A stretch of 64,000 bases of DNA from Arenibacter algicola (lineage in GTDB: Bacteria > Bacteroidota > Bacteroidia > Flavobacteriales > Flavobacteriaceae): the NCBI RefSeq assembly GCF_018860365.1, contig NZ_JAHKPO010000003.1, forward strand, positions 620,001 to 684,000, written 5' to 3'. Made by a program: the position numbers and the translations under genes. Numbering within the stretch: position 1 is the first letter of the stretch; the number at the start of each line of letters is the position of its first letter. Below, in pieces: positions 18,940-29,067 of the stretch. The notes under the pieces were generated by a model, which was not told the origin of the DNA, ran no database searches, and saw only the letters and a program-made list of their open reading frames with translations.

Positions 18940-19953
18940 ATGAAAATGGGATTGGGAATAAAGTCACATCAATGGAGTGTTGATAAACTAAAATTTGCTA
19001 GGCAGCTCGGTTGTGAGAGTATTGTGGCATGGGTTCCACTACCAGAAGGAGATGGGGTATGGCATAGGAAGGACATGGAAAACCTTAAAAAACAGGTCAA
19101 TAAATATGACATGGAGTTGACTGCTATCGAAAATTTCCATCCCGCACATTGGGACCATATTGTGCTAGATGAAGAGGGTAAAGAAGAACAAATGGAAAAC
19201 ATTTGCAGGACAATAAGAAATGCTGGGGAAGTAGGAATAGAATGTTTTGGATATAGTTTTAGTGCATGCGGAGTTCAGGGTTATTTCAGTGAAGAAGGAA
19301 ATACAGATGGACGCGGTAATTCGAGTATCAAGAAATTCAAGACCTCCTATATCAACAATAGTCCTCCCGCAAACCAAGAGTTTTGGTTCAATACAATAAT
19401 AGAACGACGCAGTCCCAAGGGATTTTTACCTCCAGTTAATAAACAGGAAATGTGGTCACGGTTCCATTGGTTTTTATCTAATGCGCTGCCTGTTGCTGAG
19501 AAAGCTGGAGTTAAATTATGTGCCCACCCTGATGATCCACCTTTACCTTATTTGCGGGGAATTTATCGGCCTCTTCATAATGTTGAGGGCTTAAGAAAAC
19601 TTGTCAACCTATTCGATAGTCCCTCAAACTGCCTAGAATTTTGCCAGGGTACTATTTCCACGATGAATAATGTTAACGTTTACCAAGTCATTGAAGAGTT
19701 TGCTTCAAAACAGAAAATCGGCTATATCCATTTTCGAAATACAAGCGGGACATTACCTGAATATTCGGAAGTGTTTATTGATGACGGTTATGTTGATATG
19801 ACAAAAGCAATGGGGCTATTTATGAAACACGGATATAATGGGACCATTATCCCTGACCATACGCCCATAGTTTCATCGCAGGAGCCATGGGATGCTGGTA
19901 TGGCATTTGCCCTAGGGTTTATCCGAGGTTTAATTAAATCAAAAAAACACTAA
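18940..19953 (+). CDS. uxuA: Mannonate dehydratase
   Basis: 337 residues, cytoplasmic. It dehydrates D-mannonate to 2-keto-3-deoxygluconate, the last specific step of glucuronate breakdown. Family motifs are present in order: ENFHPAHWDHI, SFSACGVQGYF, CAHPDDPP, FCQGTISTM, HFRN and IPDHTP. The protein is shorter than the E. coli enzyme (394) but in the range of the compact TIM-barrel form. There is no operator of its own, so it could be read through from the SGNH-GH16 unit or have its own promoter. It indicates that uronic acids are among the substrates. Confidence 0.9.
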   Translation: MKMGLGIKSHQWSVDKLKFARQLGCESIVAWVPLPEGDGVWHRKDMENLKKQVNKYDMELTAIENFHPAHWDHIVLDEEGKEEQMENICRTIRNAGEVGIECFGYSFSACGVQGYFSEEGNTDGRGNSSIKKFKTSYINNSPPANQEFWFNTIIERRSPKGFLPPVNKQEMWSRFHWFLSNALPVAEKAGVKLCAHPDDPPLPYLRGIYRPLHNVEGLRKLVNLFDSPSNCLEFCQGTISTMNNVNVYQVIEEFASKQKIGYIHFRNTSGTLPEYSEVFIDDGYVDMTKAMGLFMKHGYNGTIIPDHTPIVSSQEPWDAGMAFALGFIRGLIKSKKH

Positions 19954-20255
19954 AAAGAAAGTATTAAAGAAGAATACAATTGTTGAATGGTCAACATGTG
20001 GGATGTTATTCCTTGGAAGTTCCGTACATCTAATACGGAGATTAAAATAATGAAAGATTTTTTATTGGCTCAATATCATCTATGCTTCTTGTATTGTCAA
20101 AAACAATGATTGGATTAAGCTAAGAAAATTATATGCTTTCAAAAATTTGGCTTTTATGCATGATACAATTAATTATTGCATCACGGTTTACTTATGTTAG
20201 GGATTCATTAAAATCAAATAAAAAATAATTTGATAAACAAAAAAATAACATAGCG
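19954..20255. other. 302-bp spacer
   Basis: AT-rich, with no operator site. A 32-codon open frame near 20132-20230 begins with a hydrophobic signal-like stretch and stops just before the next gene; it could be the debris of a lost gene start. Nothing firm. Confidence 0.4.
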
Positions 20256-21947
20256 ATGAAGAATTTAAAAATATTAATTTGGTGTTTATCATTAATTGCA
20301 GTCACATCACTATTGTTCTTATTGTTAAAGAATACTTTCTCGAATGAGGCTAAATCTCCCGAAAATCATACAGAAAGTGCTAATAAGAGTATTGTACGAT
20401 ATCATACAAGGCATATCCCTGAAGAACACCTCAATTTAGGCACTCCTATGGGTAAGGGGGTAAAAGAAAATGGCCTCTGCGATGTGCTGGAAGAGCCATA
20501 CCTTAGCGCAATGAAGGATTACGGTATTGATGTAATTGAAACAAGGCTTGTTTGGTGGGAACTTGAAAAAAATAAAGAAACTTATGATTTTAGTCGATTA
20601 GAGCGGGATATGGATTTAATTGAGAGCAATGGCTTTGAGGTAGGAGTTTTCCCCTGGTTCCAACATCCGCCCAAATGGGAAAATAGTATGACAAGAGCTG
20701 CCTGCCTGGAACATAATATTAAATCTTCGATACCAAGTTTATGGGACGAAAAATTATTAGCGCAATACAATTTGTTGTACAGAAAGCTAGCAGAGAATTA
20801 TGGAAGCAGGATAAAGTTTCTGTATGTTGGGGTTTATGGGGATTATGGTGAAACTGCATATCCGGGTGGGGTTGAACATTATAAGTTTTCTTCTCCACAC
20901 AGACATCATGGATATTGGAGTGGAGATAATTTAGCGCGGGAAAATTTCAGGAAATACTTGACTAGGAAGTATAATAATATTGAGCATATGAACAATGCTT
21001 GGAAAACAGATTTTAATTCTTTCGATGAAGATCTTATGCCACTCTTGCCCTTTAAGTTCAATACTTTTAGCAGGCGACTCGATTATATGAATTGGTACAC
21101 AGAATCATTAATGAGTTTTACTGATAAAGTTTGTAAAATTGCTAGAGAATACTTTCCTGATACAAAATTGGGACTACCGGTAGGTTTTGTTCATGAAGAT
21201 TTGGAAACTGGCCAGATCAAGAGTTCTGTAGCCAAAATCGCTACTAGATATGACATGGTGACAAGATGGACGGGGCTTGCTCACCAGAAAAATTATCCAT
21301 TGTCTAACGTTAGTGCACGCCGATTGTCGTCATCAGTTAGGTTTTATGGTGGAAATTTTGGAGTTGAGGCCGCCTTAAAATTAAATGAAGATAATGCAAC
21401 AAACGCCATATATGAGGCATTGTCGAATTCAACAAGTATTTTTCATAATGATCCGGGTAATATTTTAAGAGCCAAAGATATTATGAAAAAATACAGAAAC
21501 ATACCAATTAATTTGCCCAAAAAATTTAGTGATGTAGCTGTTTACTATCCTGTTGAGGCTGAAATGTGCCTGGCTGCTGATATAGAATCAGTTTTTAATG
21601 AGTTTGCAAAATTGAGAGAACATTGTGATTACGAAATAGCAGATAGTAATATGATAAAAGATGGGGTACTTGATTGTGTTAAAGAAGTCGTTCTTCCGAG
21701 TGATTGTCTCATTCCTGGCGACATCGTTGATGTTTTGTCGGAATGGAGTGAGAAAGGTGGTCTTCTATGGTATCCCGAGGGTCATGTCCCAAGAATTTTA
21801 GAAACGAATCAAGTTTTAGAAATCGGACAGGGTCTTACTAACTGGGCACAATTCGGAATAGACGATGGCTTTTTTTATACAGATCATATTGATAGTATTT
21901 CAAAATATTATCCCAAAGATAATTCCATTAAAATAAGTAAAAAGTAA
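20256..21947 (+). CDS. GH42-like TIM-barrel glycosidase
   Basis: 563 residues. One N-terminal hydrophobic segment (about 5-28) acts as signal or membrane anchor. The body is a clan GH-A-like barrel: YGIDVIETRLVWWELEK, GVFPWFQHPPKW, and FLYVGVYGDYGE with a candidate acid/base Glu near residue 206. It is followed by a flavodoxin-like C-terminal part (about 430-545) as in the trimerisation domain of GH42 beta-galactosidases. I see no textbook NEP motif, so the GH42 assignment is by overall layout. An alternative is a related unclassified GH-A family. Confidence 0.6.
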   Translation: MKNLKILIWCLSLIAVTSLLFLLLKNTFSNEAKSPENHTESANKSIVRYHTRHIPEEHLNLGTPMGKGVKENGLCDVLEEPYLSAMKDYGIDVIETRLVWWELEKNKETYDFSRLERDMDLIESNGFEVGVFPWFQHPPKWENSMTRAACLEHNIKSSIPSLWDEKLLAQYNLLYRKLAENYGSRIKFLYVGVYGDYGETAYPGGVEHYKFSSPHRHHGYWSGDNLARENFRKYLTRKYNNIEHMNNAWKTDFNSFDEDLMPLLPFKFNTFSRRLDYMNWYTESLMSFTDKVCKIAREYFPDTKLGLPVGFVHEDLETGQIKSSVAKIATRYDMVTRWTGLAHQKNYPLSNVSARRLSSSVRFYGGNFGVEAALKLNEDNATNAIYEALSNSTSIFHNDPGNILRAKDIMKKYRNIPINLPKKFSDVAVYYPVEAEMCLAADIESVFNEFAKLREHCDYEIADSNMIKDGVLDCVKEVVLPSDCLIPGDIVDVLSEWSEKGGLLWYPEGHVPRILETNQVLEIGQGLTNWAQFGIDDGFFYTDHIDSISKYYPKDNSIKISKK

Positions 21948-22137
21948 AATATAATATTTGAATTATATAAAGGATAATGCATAGTACAAAGCTATTTCGC
22001 TACTTTTTTAGAATCTTATTATTCTTGTCAGAAAATTTATAAGTTTAGGATTTTAATGAATATTTGTAAAACAATCTTAAGAAGAATATCACTCATCCAA
22101 TCTAGCTAATAGATACTATATTTTTTCTCTTGATTAT

Positions 22138-22359
22138 TTAGGCCTTAAATTTTGGGTAATTTATGTGCTTTAAGACAAGCGCTTTCTGATTATCCTCAAA
22201 AGAATCACTGAAATGATAAAAACCATTCTCCTCACGAACAGACAAAAGGAGCTTTAGATTTATAATTTTATCTTCACTGTTGATTTGAATTTCCTTGGTG
22301 GGATTGGATTTTTCAAAGAGTAATAGTGTCCACTTTGCATTAATTTTGAAAAGAATCAT
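22138..22359 (-). CDS. Small hypothetical protein or gene fragment
   Basis: 73 codons with an ATG start and no signal peptide. It is beta-rich and resembles the C-terminal strand set of a carbohydrate-active enzyme more than a free-standing protein. It lies 313 bp downstream of the sulfatase gene on the same strand, so it may be a leftover 3' end. Family not recognised. Confidence 0.35.
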   Translation of the reverse strand: MILFKINAKWTLLLFEKSNPTKEIQINSEDKIINLKLLLSVREENGFYHFSDSFEDNQKALVLKHINYPKFKA

Positions 22360-22672
22360 GGTAGACCCGAATTATTTGAATTCAGTTTTATATTCCCTTT
22401 ATTACTTATTTGAAAATAGGAATACGCAGTTACAAGGCAGAAATAATTAGGCTCACAAATTTTTTACTGTATTGATGAATATAAATTAGTAGTAGTAAAA
22501 AACAATAAAATAATATATCCTTTAAACCATTTTAAGGTATTCAATCCTATTAAATTACGATGATTTATTTTTCTCATAATTGTACGGTTCATAAAAAGAT
22601 TAGAATATGAGTAGGATTATGAATAAGGTCTAATTCAAATCCATCTTATGATTAATACTGTCAACCATATTT
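22360..22672. other. 313-bp spacer downstream of the sulfatase
   Basis: AT-rich. I see no ORF, hairpin or operator. Confidence 0.4.
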
Positions 22673-24109
22673 TTATGGTTTTCGAAGATTTTTAAGTTCC
22701 CATGGATCTCGCGTGCTCTCCTGAAATCTGTTTAGTTTGATCACTAATGAATCAAAAATTTGTTTGTAGTTAGGATTTTCGTATATATTATTGATTTCAT
22801 CAGGTTCGTTAATTAAATCATACAATTCATATTCATTATGATATACTATATCCTCCATTTTACGCTTCCCGTACATTATTCCACCATCTTTAATCGCGCC
22901 TAACCAAGTAGAATGATATTGTCTTGCTGCTGGGTCATCCAGTTGGAAAGTAATATTTCTTATTAGCTTATATTTATCCGTTCTAATCATCCTTCTAGGG
23001 TAATACCAAGTTTCTAAGTGAAATGTTTGGGAACCGTATACTTCGTTCCATCCACTTGGATTCTCAATTTCCAGAATTTTATTAAAAGATTTTCCATGTA
23101 AGTTTAGTGTATCAACATTCAATCCTGCCATTTCCATAATTGTTGGTGCCAAATCCACGAATGAGACCATAGCGTTGTTTTTAATTCCTTTTTTCTTTAA
23201 AAATGGGCTCCGTACAATTAAAGGTAGATGTATGCCACTGTCGTACAGTGTAGCTTTTGCACCAGGCATGGCATGTCCATTGTCAGAGAGAAAAAAAATG
23301 ATGGTATTCCCGTATTGACCAGTTTCTTTCAGCATTTTCACCAGCATGCCTAGGCCTTGATCTAATCGGCTCACGGATTGATAATACTCTACTAGTTCCG
23401 CTCTGGTTTCAGGAACATCTGGTAAATATGATGGTACTATTACTTCATCTTTGGAATATTTGATGGTTTCAATACCGGGATACCCTTCGTCCCTATTACC
23501 AAATCTATCTGGCATGTATAATGAGTTCTTAACTTTCCCTCCACCAACATGAGGATCTGCAGTATTATAAAAAACTAGAAAAGGATCATCGGATTTTTCA
23601 ATAAACTGCCTAACGTTTTTCGTTAATTCTTGATGATTCCTGCCTTTTTCTTCGTTTAGTTCATCGAATTGGTAAACATCTTTAGGGCCAACATGATATT
23701 TTCCAAAAAGACCAGTTTTATATCCACTTTTCTTTAAATATGTTGGGAAGGCAATGACATCATCAAAGGTACTGAAATTGTGGGGCTTAGGATTTAAGCC
23801 GTACATTCCATTAGTGTGGTTTTGTAACCCTGTCAATATTACAGATCTATTCGGACTACAACTGGAACTATTCGAGAAATTATTAGTAAACATTACGCCT
23901 TCAGCGGCTAATGCATCAATATTTGGTGTTTTTATTACATCATTTCCATAGCAACCGATAGATTCTATACTTTGATCATCAGTAATAAATAAAATTATAT
24001 TAGGTTTTGTAATATTAATGGATTCGTCCTTTCGCAAATTTTTGTTTTCCTTTGAGCAGGAAAGGACGAATGTTCCTGTTATAAGTTAAAAAAGTATATT
24101 CTTAAACAT
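22673..24109 (-). pseudogene. Sulfatase with in-frame stop in its lipoprotein signal
   Basis: The open frame (22673-24037, TTG start) codes for a family S1 sulfatase: FITDDQS (metal Asp pair), Cys60 in SCSPNRS (the C-x-P-x-R formylglycine site), KYHVGP, LSDNGHAMPG. It resembles heparan-sulfamidase-like members. Upstream in the same frame, ATG at 24109-24107 begins MFKNILF, then TAA (24088-24086), then LITGTFVLSCSKEN, which is a lipobox. The ancestral gene therefore coded an exported lipoprotein, and one nonsense change now splits signal from enzyme. A TTG re-start would give a cytoplasmic enzyme unlikely to see formylglycine maturation or substrate. A sequencing error is possible. Confidence 0.8.
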
Positions 24110-24134
24110 AATTAAAAAATAATCTGTTAGATTT

Positions 24135-24422
24135 TTAGAATCCCTGATTTTGATCTCCTTTACATAAGGAAGGATTCGTATCAATTTCCGATGCTGGAAT
24201 GGAAATTGAATAATTACCATCAAAATAGGATACAGAACCGTTGTTGGTTCCTTTGACAACTATTGTAGCTCCTGCCGACGGTATTCCAGTATTATCCTTG
24301 ATAAATCCAAATATTTTTGTGTTTTGCGAATAGCCATATTGAATGCCTAGTACAAATACAAACAATACTAAAATAATCGTCCAATAAATCTGATGCTGTA
24401 GGAATGAATTTGTTTTCTTCAT
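24135..24422 (-). pseudogene. SusC-SusD deletion scar
   Basis: 95 codons. Residues 1-33 are a SusC-type signal region and about 34-76 the start of its carboxypeptidase-regulatory-like domain (GIPSAGATIVVKGTNNGSVS). The frame then changes without a stop into SEIDTNPSLCKGDQNQGF and ends, which matches the usual C-terminal end of SusD proteins (IP-x-SEIDTNPNL...NPGY). The joint lies in SISIPASEID. The simplest reading is one in-frame deletion that removed nearly all of a SusC gene and nearly all of the adjacent SusD gene. The promoter and operator remain upstream. Confidence 0.75.
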
Positions 24423-24464
24423 TTTTAAGGTAGTTTATATTCGATTTTTATTTCACACACTCAA

Positions 24465-24504
24465 GTGTTGTGTAGTTTAGATATAATTATTTTTACATTT
24501 ACAA
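24465..24504 (-). promoter_or_regulatory. CCACACCACAC-type operator, site 3 (diverged)
   Basis: On the minus strand AAACTACACAACACTT (24480-24465) follows a weak -7 candidate TATATCTA (24485-24478). A TTTG at 24505-24502 is only 16 bp upstream. It drives the SusC-SusD scar and the broken sulfatase and is the weakest promoter of the set. Confidence 0.5.
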
Positions 24505-24540
24505 ATAAGTGTAAGTTCACATATAGCCAATTGGTGCAAA

Positions 24541-26727
24541 TTAATTACTTTTTTCAAATATTAGAAATCGTATGGAATTAGGCTCAAGTAGAGAATTTTT
24601 CTTTACCTTTTGTTTTGAAGGATGATGCGAACTTTTATGCTTGTAACCCGATACCTGTATTTCAAAATTCCGGTTTTCAATCTCATTTTTATTCCATACA
24701 ACCACTCCTAATTCATCATCATTAGTAAAACCCCTTGCTATGACATCTTTGCCTTTAATTGTAATGCCTTCATCGCTTATAAATTTGCCGCGTTTTAGAA
24801 AATTTCCATGCGTATTTTTAAATTCTATCAAACTGTGCACATAATTAGCGGACTCCTCCATTGACATTGACTGCATTTTACTTATATCTGGAGGATAGTT
24901 CACATTCCAATAACTATCTTCATTAGGTGTCTTTCCCTTAATAATATATTGGACATCGGCGGTATACCTTATTTCCACTTCATATTTCAAACCATATAAC
25001 AGGGCAAAGTTGGCATCCGTCTTGGTAAGAAGGGGGTTAGGGTTGCGCTGTGTAGCCATCAACTCGGGGAAAGTGTATCTATACAAATCAGGGAATACAT
25101 TGTTCGAGGGGGCATAACCAGCACCTACACCATGTGTATAGTCAATTTCGCGTAATACGCTATTATTGCTTGCTTCCGTCATCACGACAAAATCGGGATT
25201 TCTTGCCTTCAGATCTTCTCTTATCTCCCTCATCATTTGTAGTCTAAATGGTGAATCACTTTGGCCGGGTTTATGGTCATGATAGGTTGAATAGCAAAGT
25301 TCTGGGGAATACACCCCTATCTGATCATATAAAATTCCATCGGCCCCCAAAGAATGGGCTTGAAGTGCCAAATCATGCATGGTTTCCCTCCACAATTCGG
25401 ATCCTGCACATGCCAAGGTGAAAATCACAGGTGATAAATTATTGTGTTTCACATAAAATGACATTCTTGGTTTTTTATCAGCTCCAAAAGCGATAGTCTC
25501 AATTCCTCTGTACTTGTAATAGTCAGTGGAGGTGTCGATAAGCTTTCCATTAGCATATATTACAATTTTAATACCTCTAGCATGAGCTCTTTTTATAGCT
25601 TCTTTTAATTCCCTTTCTCCACCCATTAATGGATCTGGCAAATAATTGGGATACAAACGGTCATGTCCACCAATGGCCCATCCGAATAGCCCTATAGTGG
25701 TTAAATTAAACCTTTCGGCTATATCACACAGTTTGTCTATATCCCTGTACGGCCACATAACATTGCCGTTCTGCTGTTTAAGAATCGCTAATAGCCAACC
25801 TGTATCGTTAATGACCCAATCGGGGCCATTAGCTACTTCGAAATTTTCATCGTACCAAGACCTATAGAATTGGGCTGCATTGTGCCATGAACCTTCATAT
25901 AATTTAACCACAAATTCTGGCATTATATATTCCTTTTCATTGATAGGAGTATTTATTACGGTTTCAAAATCATTAGTATTCTCAATTCGGGACAAGGTGA
26001 TATTTGTAGTATGCTGAGTTGAATCATGAGCACCAACGTAAATACCGATATCATCAGAGTTAATTGTGTACCATGGCATGGTAGCGCTCCTACTTGGGTA
26101 ATCTAAAGTTCTTGATTCACCAAACTCTACAGCACTATTGAATTGTAGGCCCAAACCATCTGACCAATAGATGTTTGATTTATTTCCTCCTAATTTAATG
26201 TTAGGTAGTTTTGGGTATTCTAACGACTTGATAATCCAGTCTTCAGAGCTACTGCTCAAGTTCCCATAAAAATAAAATGCATCATTTTTCACCTCAATAA
26301 CGAACTCAGCACTTACAGAAGTCGGAATGTCGACCAATTTTATTTCATTGGCATAAAATTTTATCTTTTGATGTGACTTTTCCGTCCGAAATGAAGACTT
26401 ATTATCTAGAACAAGTTCATTTCGTCTATTTGACTTATTGACCAGTGTTATAGTCCATAAATCCTGAACATTAAGTTCTAGATGAACTAAATTTTTATTG
26501 TCTGATATGCTTATATTATTTCTATCATTAAGTGTAAGTGTTGCTTTGGATGTTTTAATCACAAAATCACTTCCTGCTTGAGAATACAAATTAGCATTTA
26601 GAAAAAGTAAAAAAATAACTATGAATTTATTCATGCAAAAAAAATTAGAATGGTTTGTAATATTTTTAATTAAATTATGTGGGATTCGATTTTTAAACAA
26701 TGACTTTTTAAGATAAACATTCAGCAT
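24541..26727 (-). CDS. DUF6259-type glycosidase-like protein, copy 1
   Basis: 728 residues as an open frame. A signal peptide is seen from an internal Met (about residue 32, MNKFIVIFLLFLNANLYSQA; start near 26634), so the upstream 31 codons may not be translated. Layout: N-terminal beta-sandwich (about 50-310), TIM barrel (about 315-600) and a C-terminal beta domain. Barrel markers are LGADGILYDQIG (candidate Asp) and FVVMTEASN (candidate Glu). This matches what I know as DUF6259 proteins of Bacteroidota, probably alpha-glycosidase-like; the substrate is unknown. It shares most of its length with the next two genes. Confidence 0.7.
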   Translation of the reverse strand: MLNVYLKKSLFKNRIPHNLIKNITNHSNFFCMNKFIVIFLLFLNANLYSQAGSDFVIKTSKATLTLNDRNNISISDNKNLVHLELNVQDLWTITLVNKSNRRNELVLDNKSSFRTEKSHQKIKFYANEIKLVDIPTSVSAEFVIEVKNDAFYFYGNLSSSSEDWIIKSLEYPKLPNIKLGGNKSNIYWSDGLGLQFNSAVEFGESRTLDYPSRSATMPWYTINSDDIGIYVGAHDSTQHTTNITLSRIENTNDFETVINTPINEKEYIMPEFVVKLYEGSWHNAAQFYRSWYDENFEVANGPDWVINDTGWLLAILKQQNGNVMWPYRDIDKLCDIAERFNLTTIGLFGWAIGGHDRLYPNYLPDPLMGGERELKEAIKRAHARGIKIVIYANGKLIDTSTDYYKYRGIETIAFGADKKPRMSFYVKHNNLSPVIFTLACAGSELWRETMHDLALQAHSLGADGILYDQIGVYSPELCYSTYHDHKPGQSDSPFRLQMMREIREDLKARNPDFVVMTEASNNSVLREIDYTHGVGAGYAPSNNVFPDLYRYTFPELMATQRNPNPLLTKTDANFALLYGLKYEVEIRYTADVQYIIKGKTPNEDSYWNVNYPPDISKMQSMSMEESANYVHSLIEFKNTHGNFLKRGKFISDEGITIKGKDVIARGFTNDDELGVVVWNKNEIENRNFEIQVSGYKHKSSHHPSKQKVKKNSLLEPNSIRFLIFEKSN

Positions 26728-26783
26728 AGGTAATCATTCTGACATAGTTTAGTTCATTAAAAAAGTAGCTGATTTATTAAAAT

Positions 26784-28898
26784 TTAGTTGATTTTTTTAA
26801 ATAATAGAAACCGTATAGAATTAGGTGCTAATAGTGAGTTTTGTCTTACATTTTGATTTAATGGATCATCGGCTCTTATATACTTATAATCAGGTACACT
26901 TAATTTAAAGCTTCGTTCTTCAGTTTCATTTTGATTCCAAACAACCACACCCATTTCATCATCATTATCATTAGTAAAACCCCTTGCTATGACATCTTTG
27001 CCTGTAATTGTGATGCCTTCATCGCTTATAAATTTCCCTCGTTTTAGAAAATTTCCATGCGTATTTTCAAAATCTATCAAACTGTGCACATATTTTGCGG
27101 ACTCCTCCATTGTTAAGGATTTCATTTTATTTATGTCAGGGGGATAGTTCACATTCCAATAGCTATCTGCATCAGGTGTTTTGCCTTTAAGGAGGTATTC
27201 TACATCGGCGGTATATCTAGTTTCCACTTCGTACTTCAAGCCATACAACAGCGCAAAATTGGCATCTGTCTTGGTCAGCAAGGGATTGCCATTGCGCTGA
27301 GTAGTCATAAATTCTGGAAAGGTATATTTATATAGATCTGGAAAAGCATTGTCCGATGGAGCGTAAGCTTTCCCCCAGCCATGTGTATAGTCTATTTCTT
27401 GTAGTACACTAGTATTGCTAGCCTCGGTCATAACAACAAAGTTGGAGTTCTTTTCTTTGAGATCTTCCCTTATTTCCCTTATCAATTGCAACCTATATTT
27501 GGAATCACCATGGCCAGGTTTATGGTCATGATAGGTTGAATAACAAAGTTCAGGGCGAAGCACGCCTAGTTGGTCAAACAAAATACCATCAGCTCCTAAC
27601 GAATTGGCTTGTAATGCCAAATCGTGCATGGTTTTTCTCCAATAGCCTGACCCAGTACACGCCCAGCAAAAAATCTCGGGTGATTTGTTGTTGTGCTTTA
27701 CATAAAAATCCATTCTTGGTTTCTTATCGTTACCAAACATCATGGTCTCCATTCCCCTGTACCTGTAATAATCTGTGGATGTATCTATAAGTTTTCCATT
27801 GGCATATAATATTATTTTGATGCCCCTGTCCTGGGCCCTTTTAATGGCATCCTTCAATTCCTTTTCACCTCCCATCAAGGGGTCTGGCAAATAATTTGGG
27901 TAAAGATGGTCATGCCCCCCAACAGCCCATCCGAATAAACCAATAGTGGTTAAATTGAACTTTTTGGCAATGTCGCATAGTTGGTCGATATCCCTGTACG
28001 GCCACATAACATTGCCGTTCTGTTGCTTAAGAATAGCTAATAGCCAACCGGTATCGTTAATGACCCAATCGGGGGAGGAGGCAATTTTGAAATTTTCGTT
28101 GTACCATGACCTATAATATTTGGCAGCATGGTGCCAAGTGCCTTTATAGGGTTTTACAACAAATTCCGGCATAGTGTAATCCGCTTCATAAATAGGGGTA
28201 TGGATATTGGAAATAAAATCAAATGTTCCGTCCATGGCGCCCAAAGTAATATTTGCATTATGTTGTAGTGGATTATGTACCCCAACATATACACCATAAT
28301 TTCCCGAATTTAAAGTGAACCAGGGCATGGTTCCCCATCCACTAGGGTAGTCCAAAGATTTTTTTGTCCCGAATTCAGTGGGGCTATTGAAAAGTTGACC
28401 CAATCCATCCGGCCAATAAATCTTTGTGTTTTCCTTTCCGACTTCCATTTTAGAGAGTCTGGGATAGTCCAATGATTTGATAATCCATTCTCCAGTGGTA
28501 CAGCTAATATTTCCAGAAAAAAGAAATGAATCATTTTTCACCTCAATGGTGAATTCAGCGTTGACAGTAGTCGATATGTCATCTATATACAGCTCCTTCG
28601 CATAAAATCGTAACTTTTGTGGGGAAGTTTCGGTCCGAAATGCCGATATATCGGTTAGGGCGCGTTCTTTTCTTAAATTATGCTTGTTTACCAAGGTTAT
28701 GTCCCATAATTCATTAACACGCAGTCCTATTTTAGCTTCGTCTTCTGCCTTGGAGGTTATCAGTATTTCACCTTCATCGTTCAGCTCTAGTGTTGCCACT
28801 GAGGTTTCCATTTGGAATTTATCAGTACTTTGGGAATGAATTCCAGTGACTAGAAAAAAGAGAATCAAGAAAAAATTTAGTAGCTTCATATGTGTCAA
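26784..28898 (-). CDS. DUF6259-type glycosidase-like protein, copy 2
   Basis: 704 residues. The start is probably Met4 (MKLLNFFLILFFLVTGIHSQ), a clear signal peptide. It has the same three-part layout as copies 1 and 3, with LGADGILFDQLG and FVVMTEASN in the barrel. The CWACTGSGYW segment shows two close Cys not kept in copy 1 (TLACAGSELW). Copies 2 and 3 are closest to one another, with a nearly identical 218-bp DNA tract (27682-27899). It lies 56 bp downstream-side of copy 1 in the same direction. Confidence 0.72.
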   Translation of the reverse strand: MTHMKLLNFFLILFFLVTGIHSQSTDKFQMETSVATLELNDEGEILITSKAEDEAKIGLRVNELWDITLVNKHNLRKERALTDISAFRTETSPQKLRFYAKELYIDDISTTVNAEFTIEVKNDSFLFSGNISCTTGEWIIKSLDYPRLSKMEVGKENTKIYWPDGLGQLFNSPTEFGTKKSLDYPSGWGTMPWFTLNSGNYGVYVGVHNPLQHNANITLGAMDGTFDFISNIHTPIYEADYTMPEFVVKPYKGTWHHAAKYYRSWYNENFKIASSPDWVINDTGWLLAILKQQNGNVMWPYRDIDQLCDIAKKFNLTTIGLFGWAVGGHDHLYPNYLPDPLMGGEKELKDAIKRAQDRGIKIILYANGKLIDTSTDYYRYRGMETMMFGNDKKPRMDFYVKHNNKSPEIFCWACTGSGYWRKTMHDLALQANSLGADGILFDQLGVLRPELCYSTYHDHKPGHGDSKYRLQLIREIREDLKEKNSNFVVMTEASNTSVLQEIDYTHGWGKAYAPSDNAFPDLYKYTFPEFMTTQRNGNPLLTKTDANFALLYGLKYEVETRYTADVEYLLKGKTPDADSYWNVNYPPDINKMKSLTMEESAKYVHSLIDFENTHGNFLKRGKFISDEGITITGKDVIARGFTNDNDDEMGVVVWNQNETEERSFKLSVPDYKYIRADDPLNQNVRQNSLLAPNSIRFLLFKKIN

Positions 28899-29067
28899 TT
28901 TTAAAATTGTTTAAAGATTTTATCTATATATTTAGATTATGCGTAACTCTTAATAAATTGAATAATCCTATTGATTTCTTTATAAGGTTCATTCAAGTTA
29001 CGCTCAAATACCGTTTACTTTCAATATACCAGCCATTACTTCTTCGAAGTATATTAGGTATTGTGCT

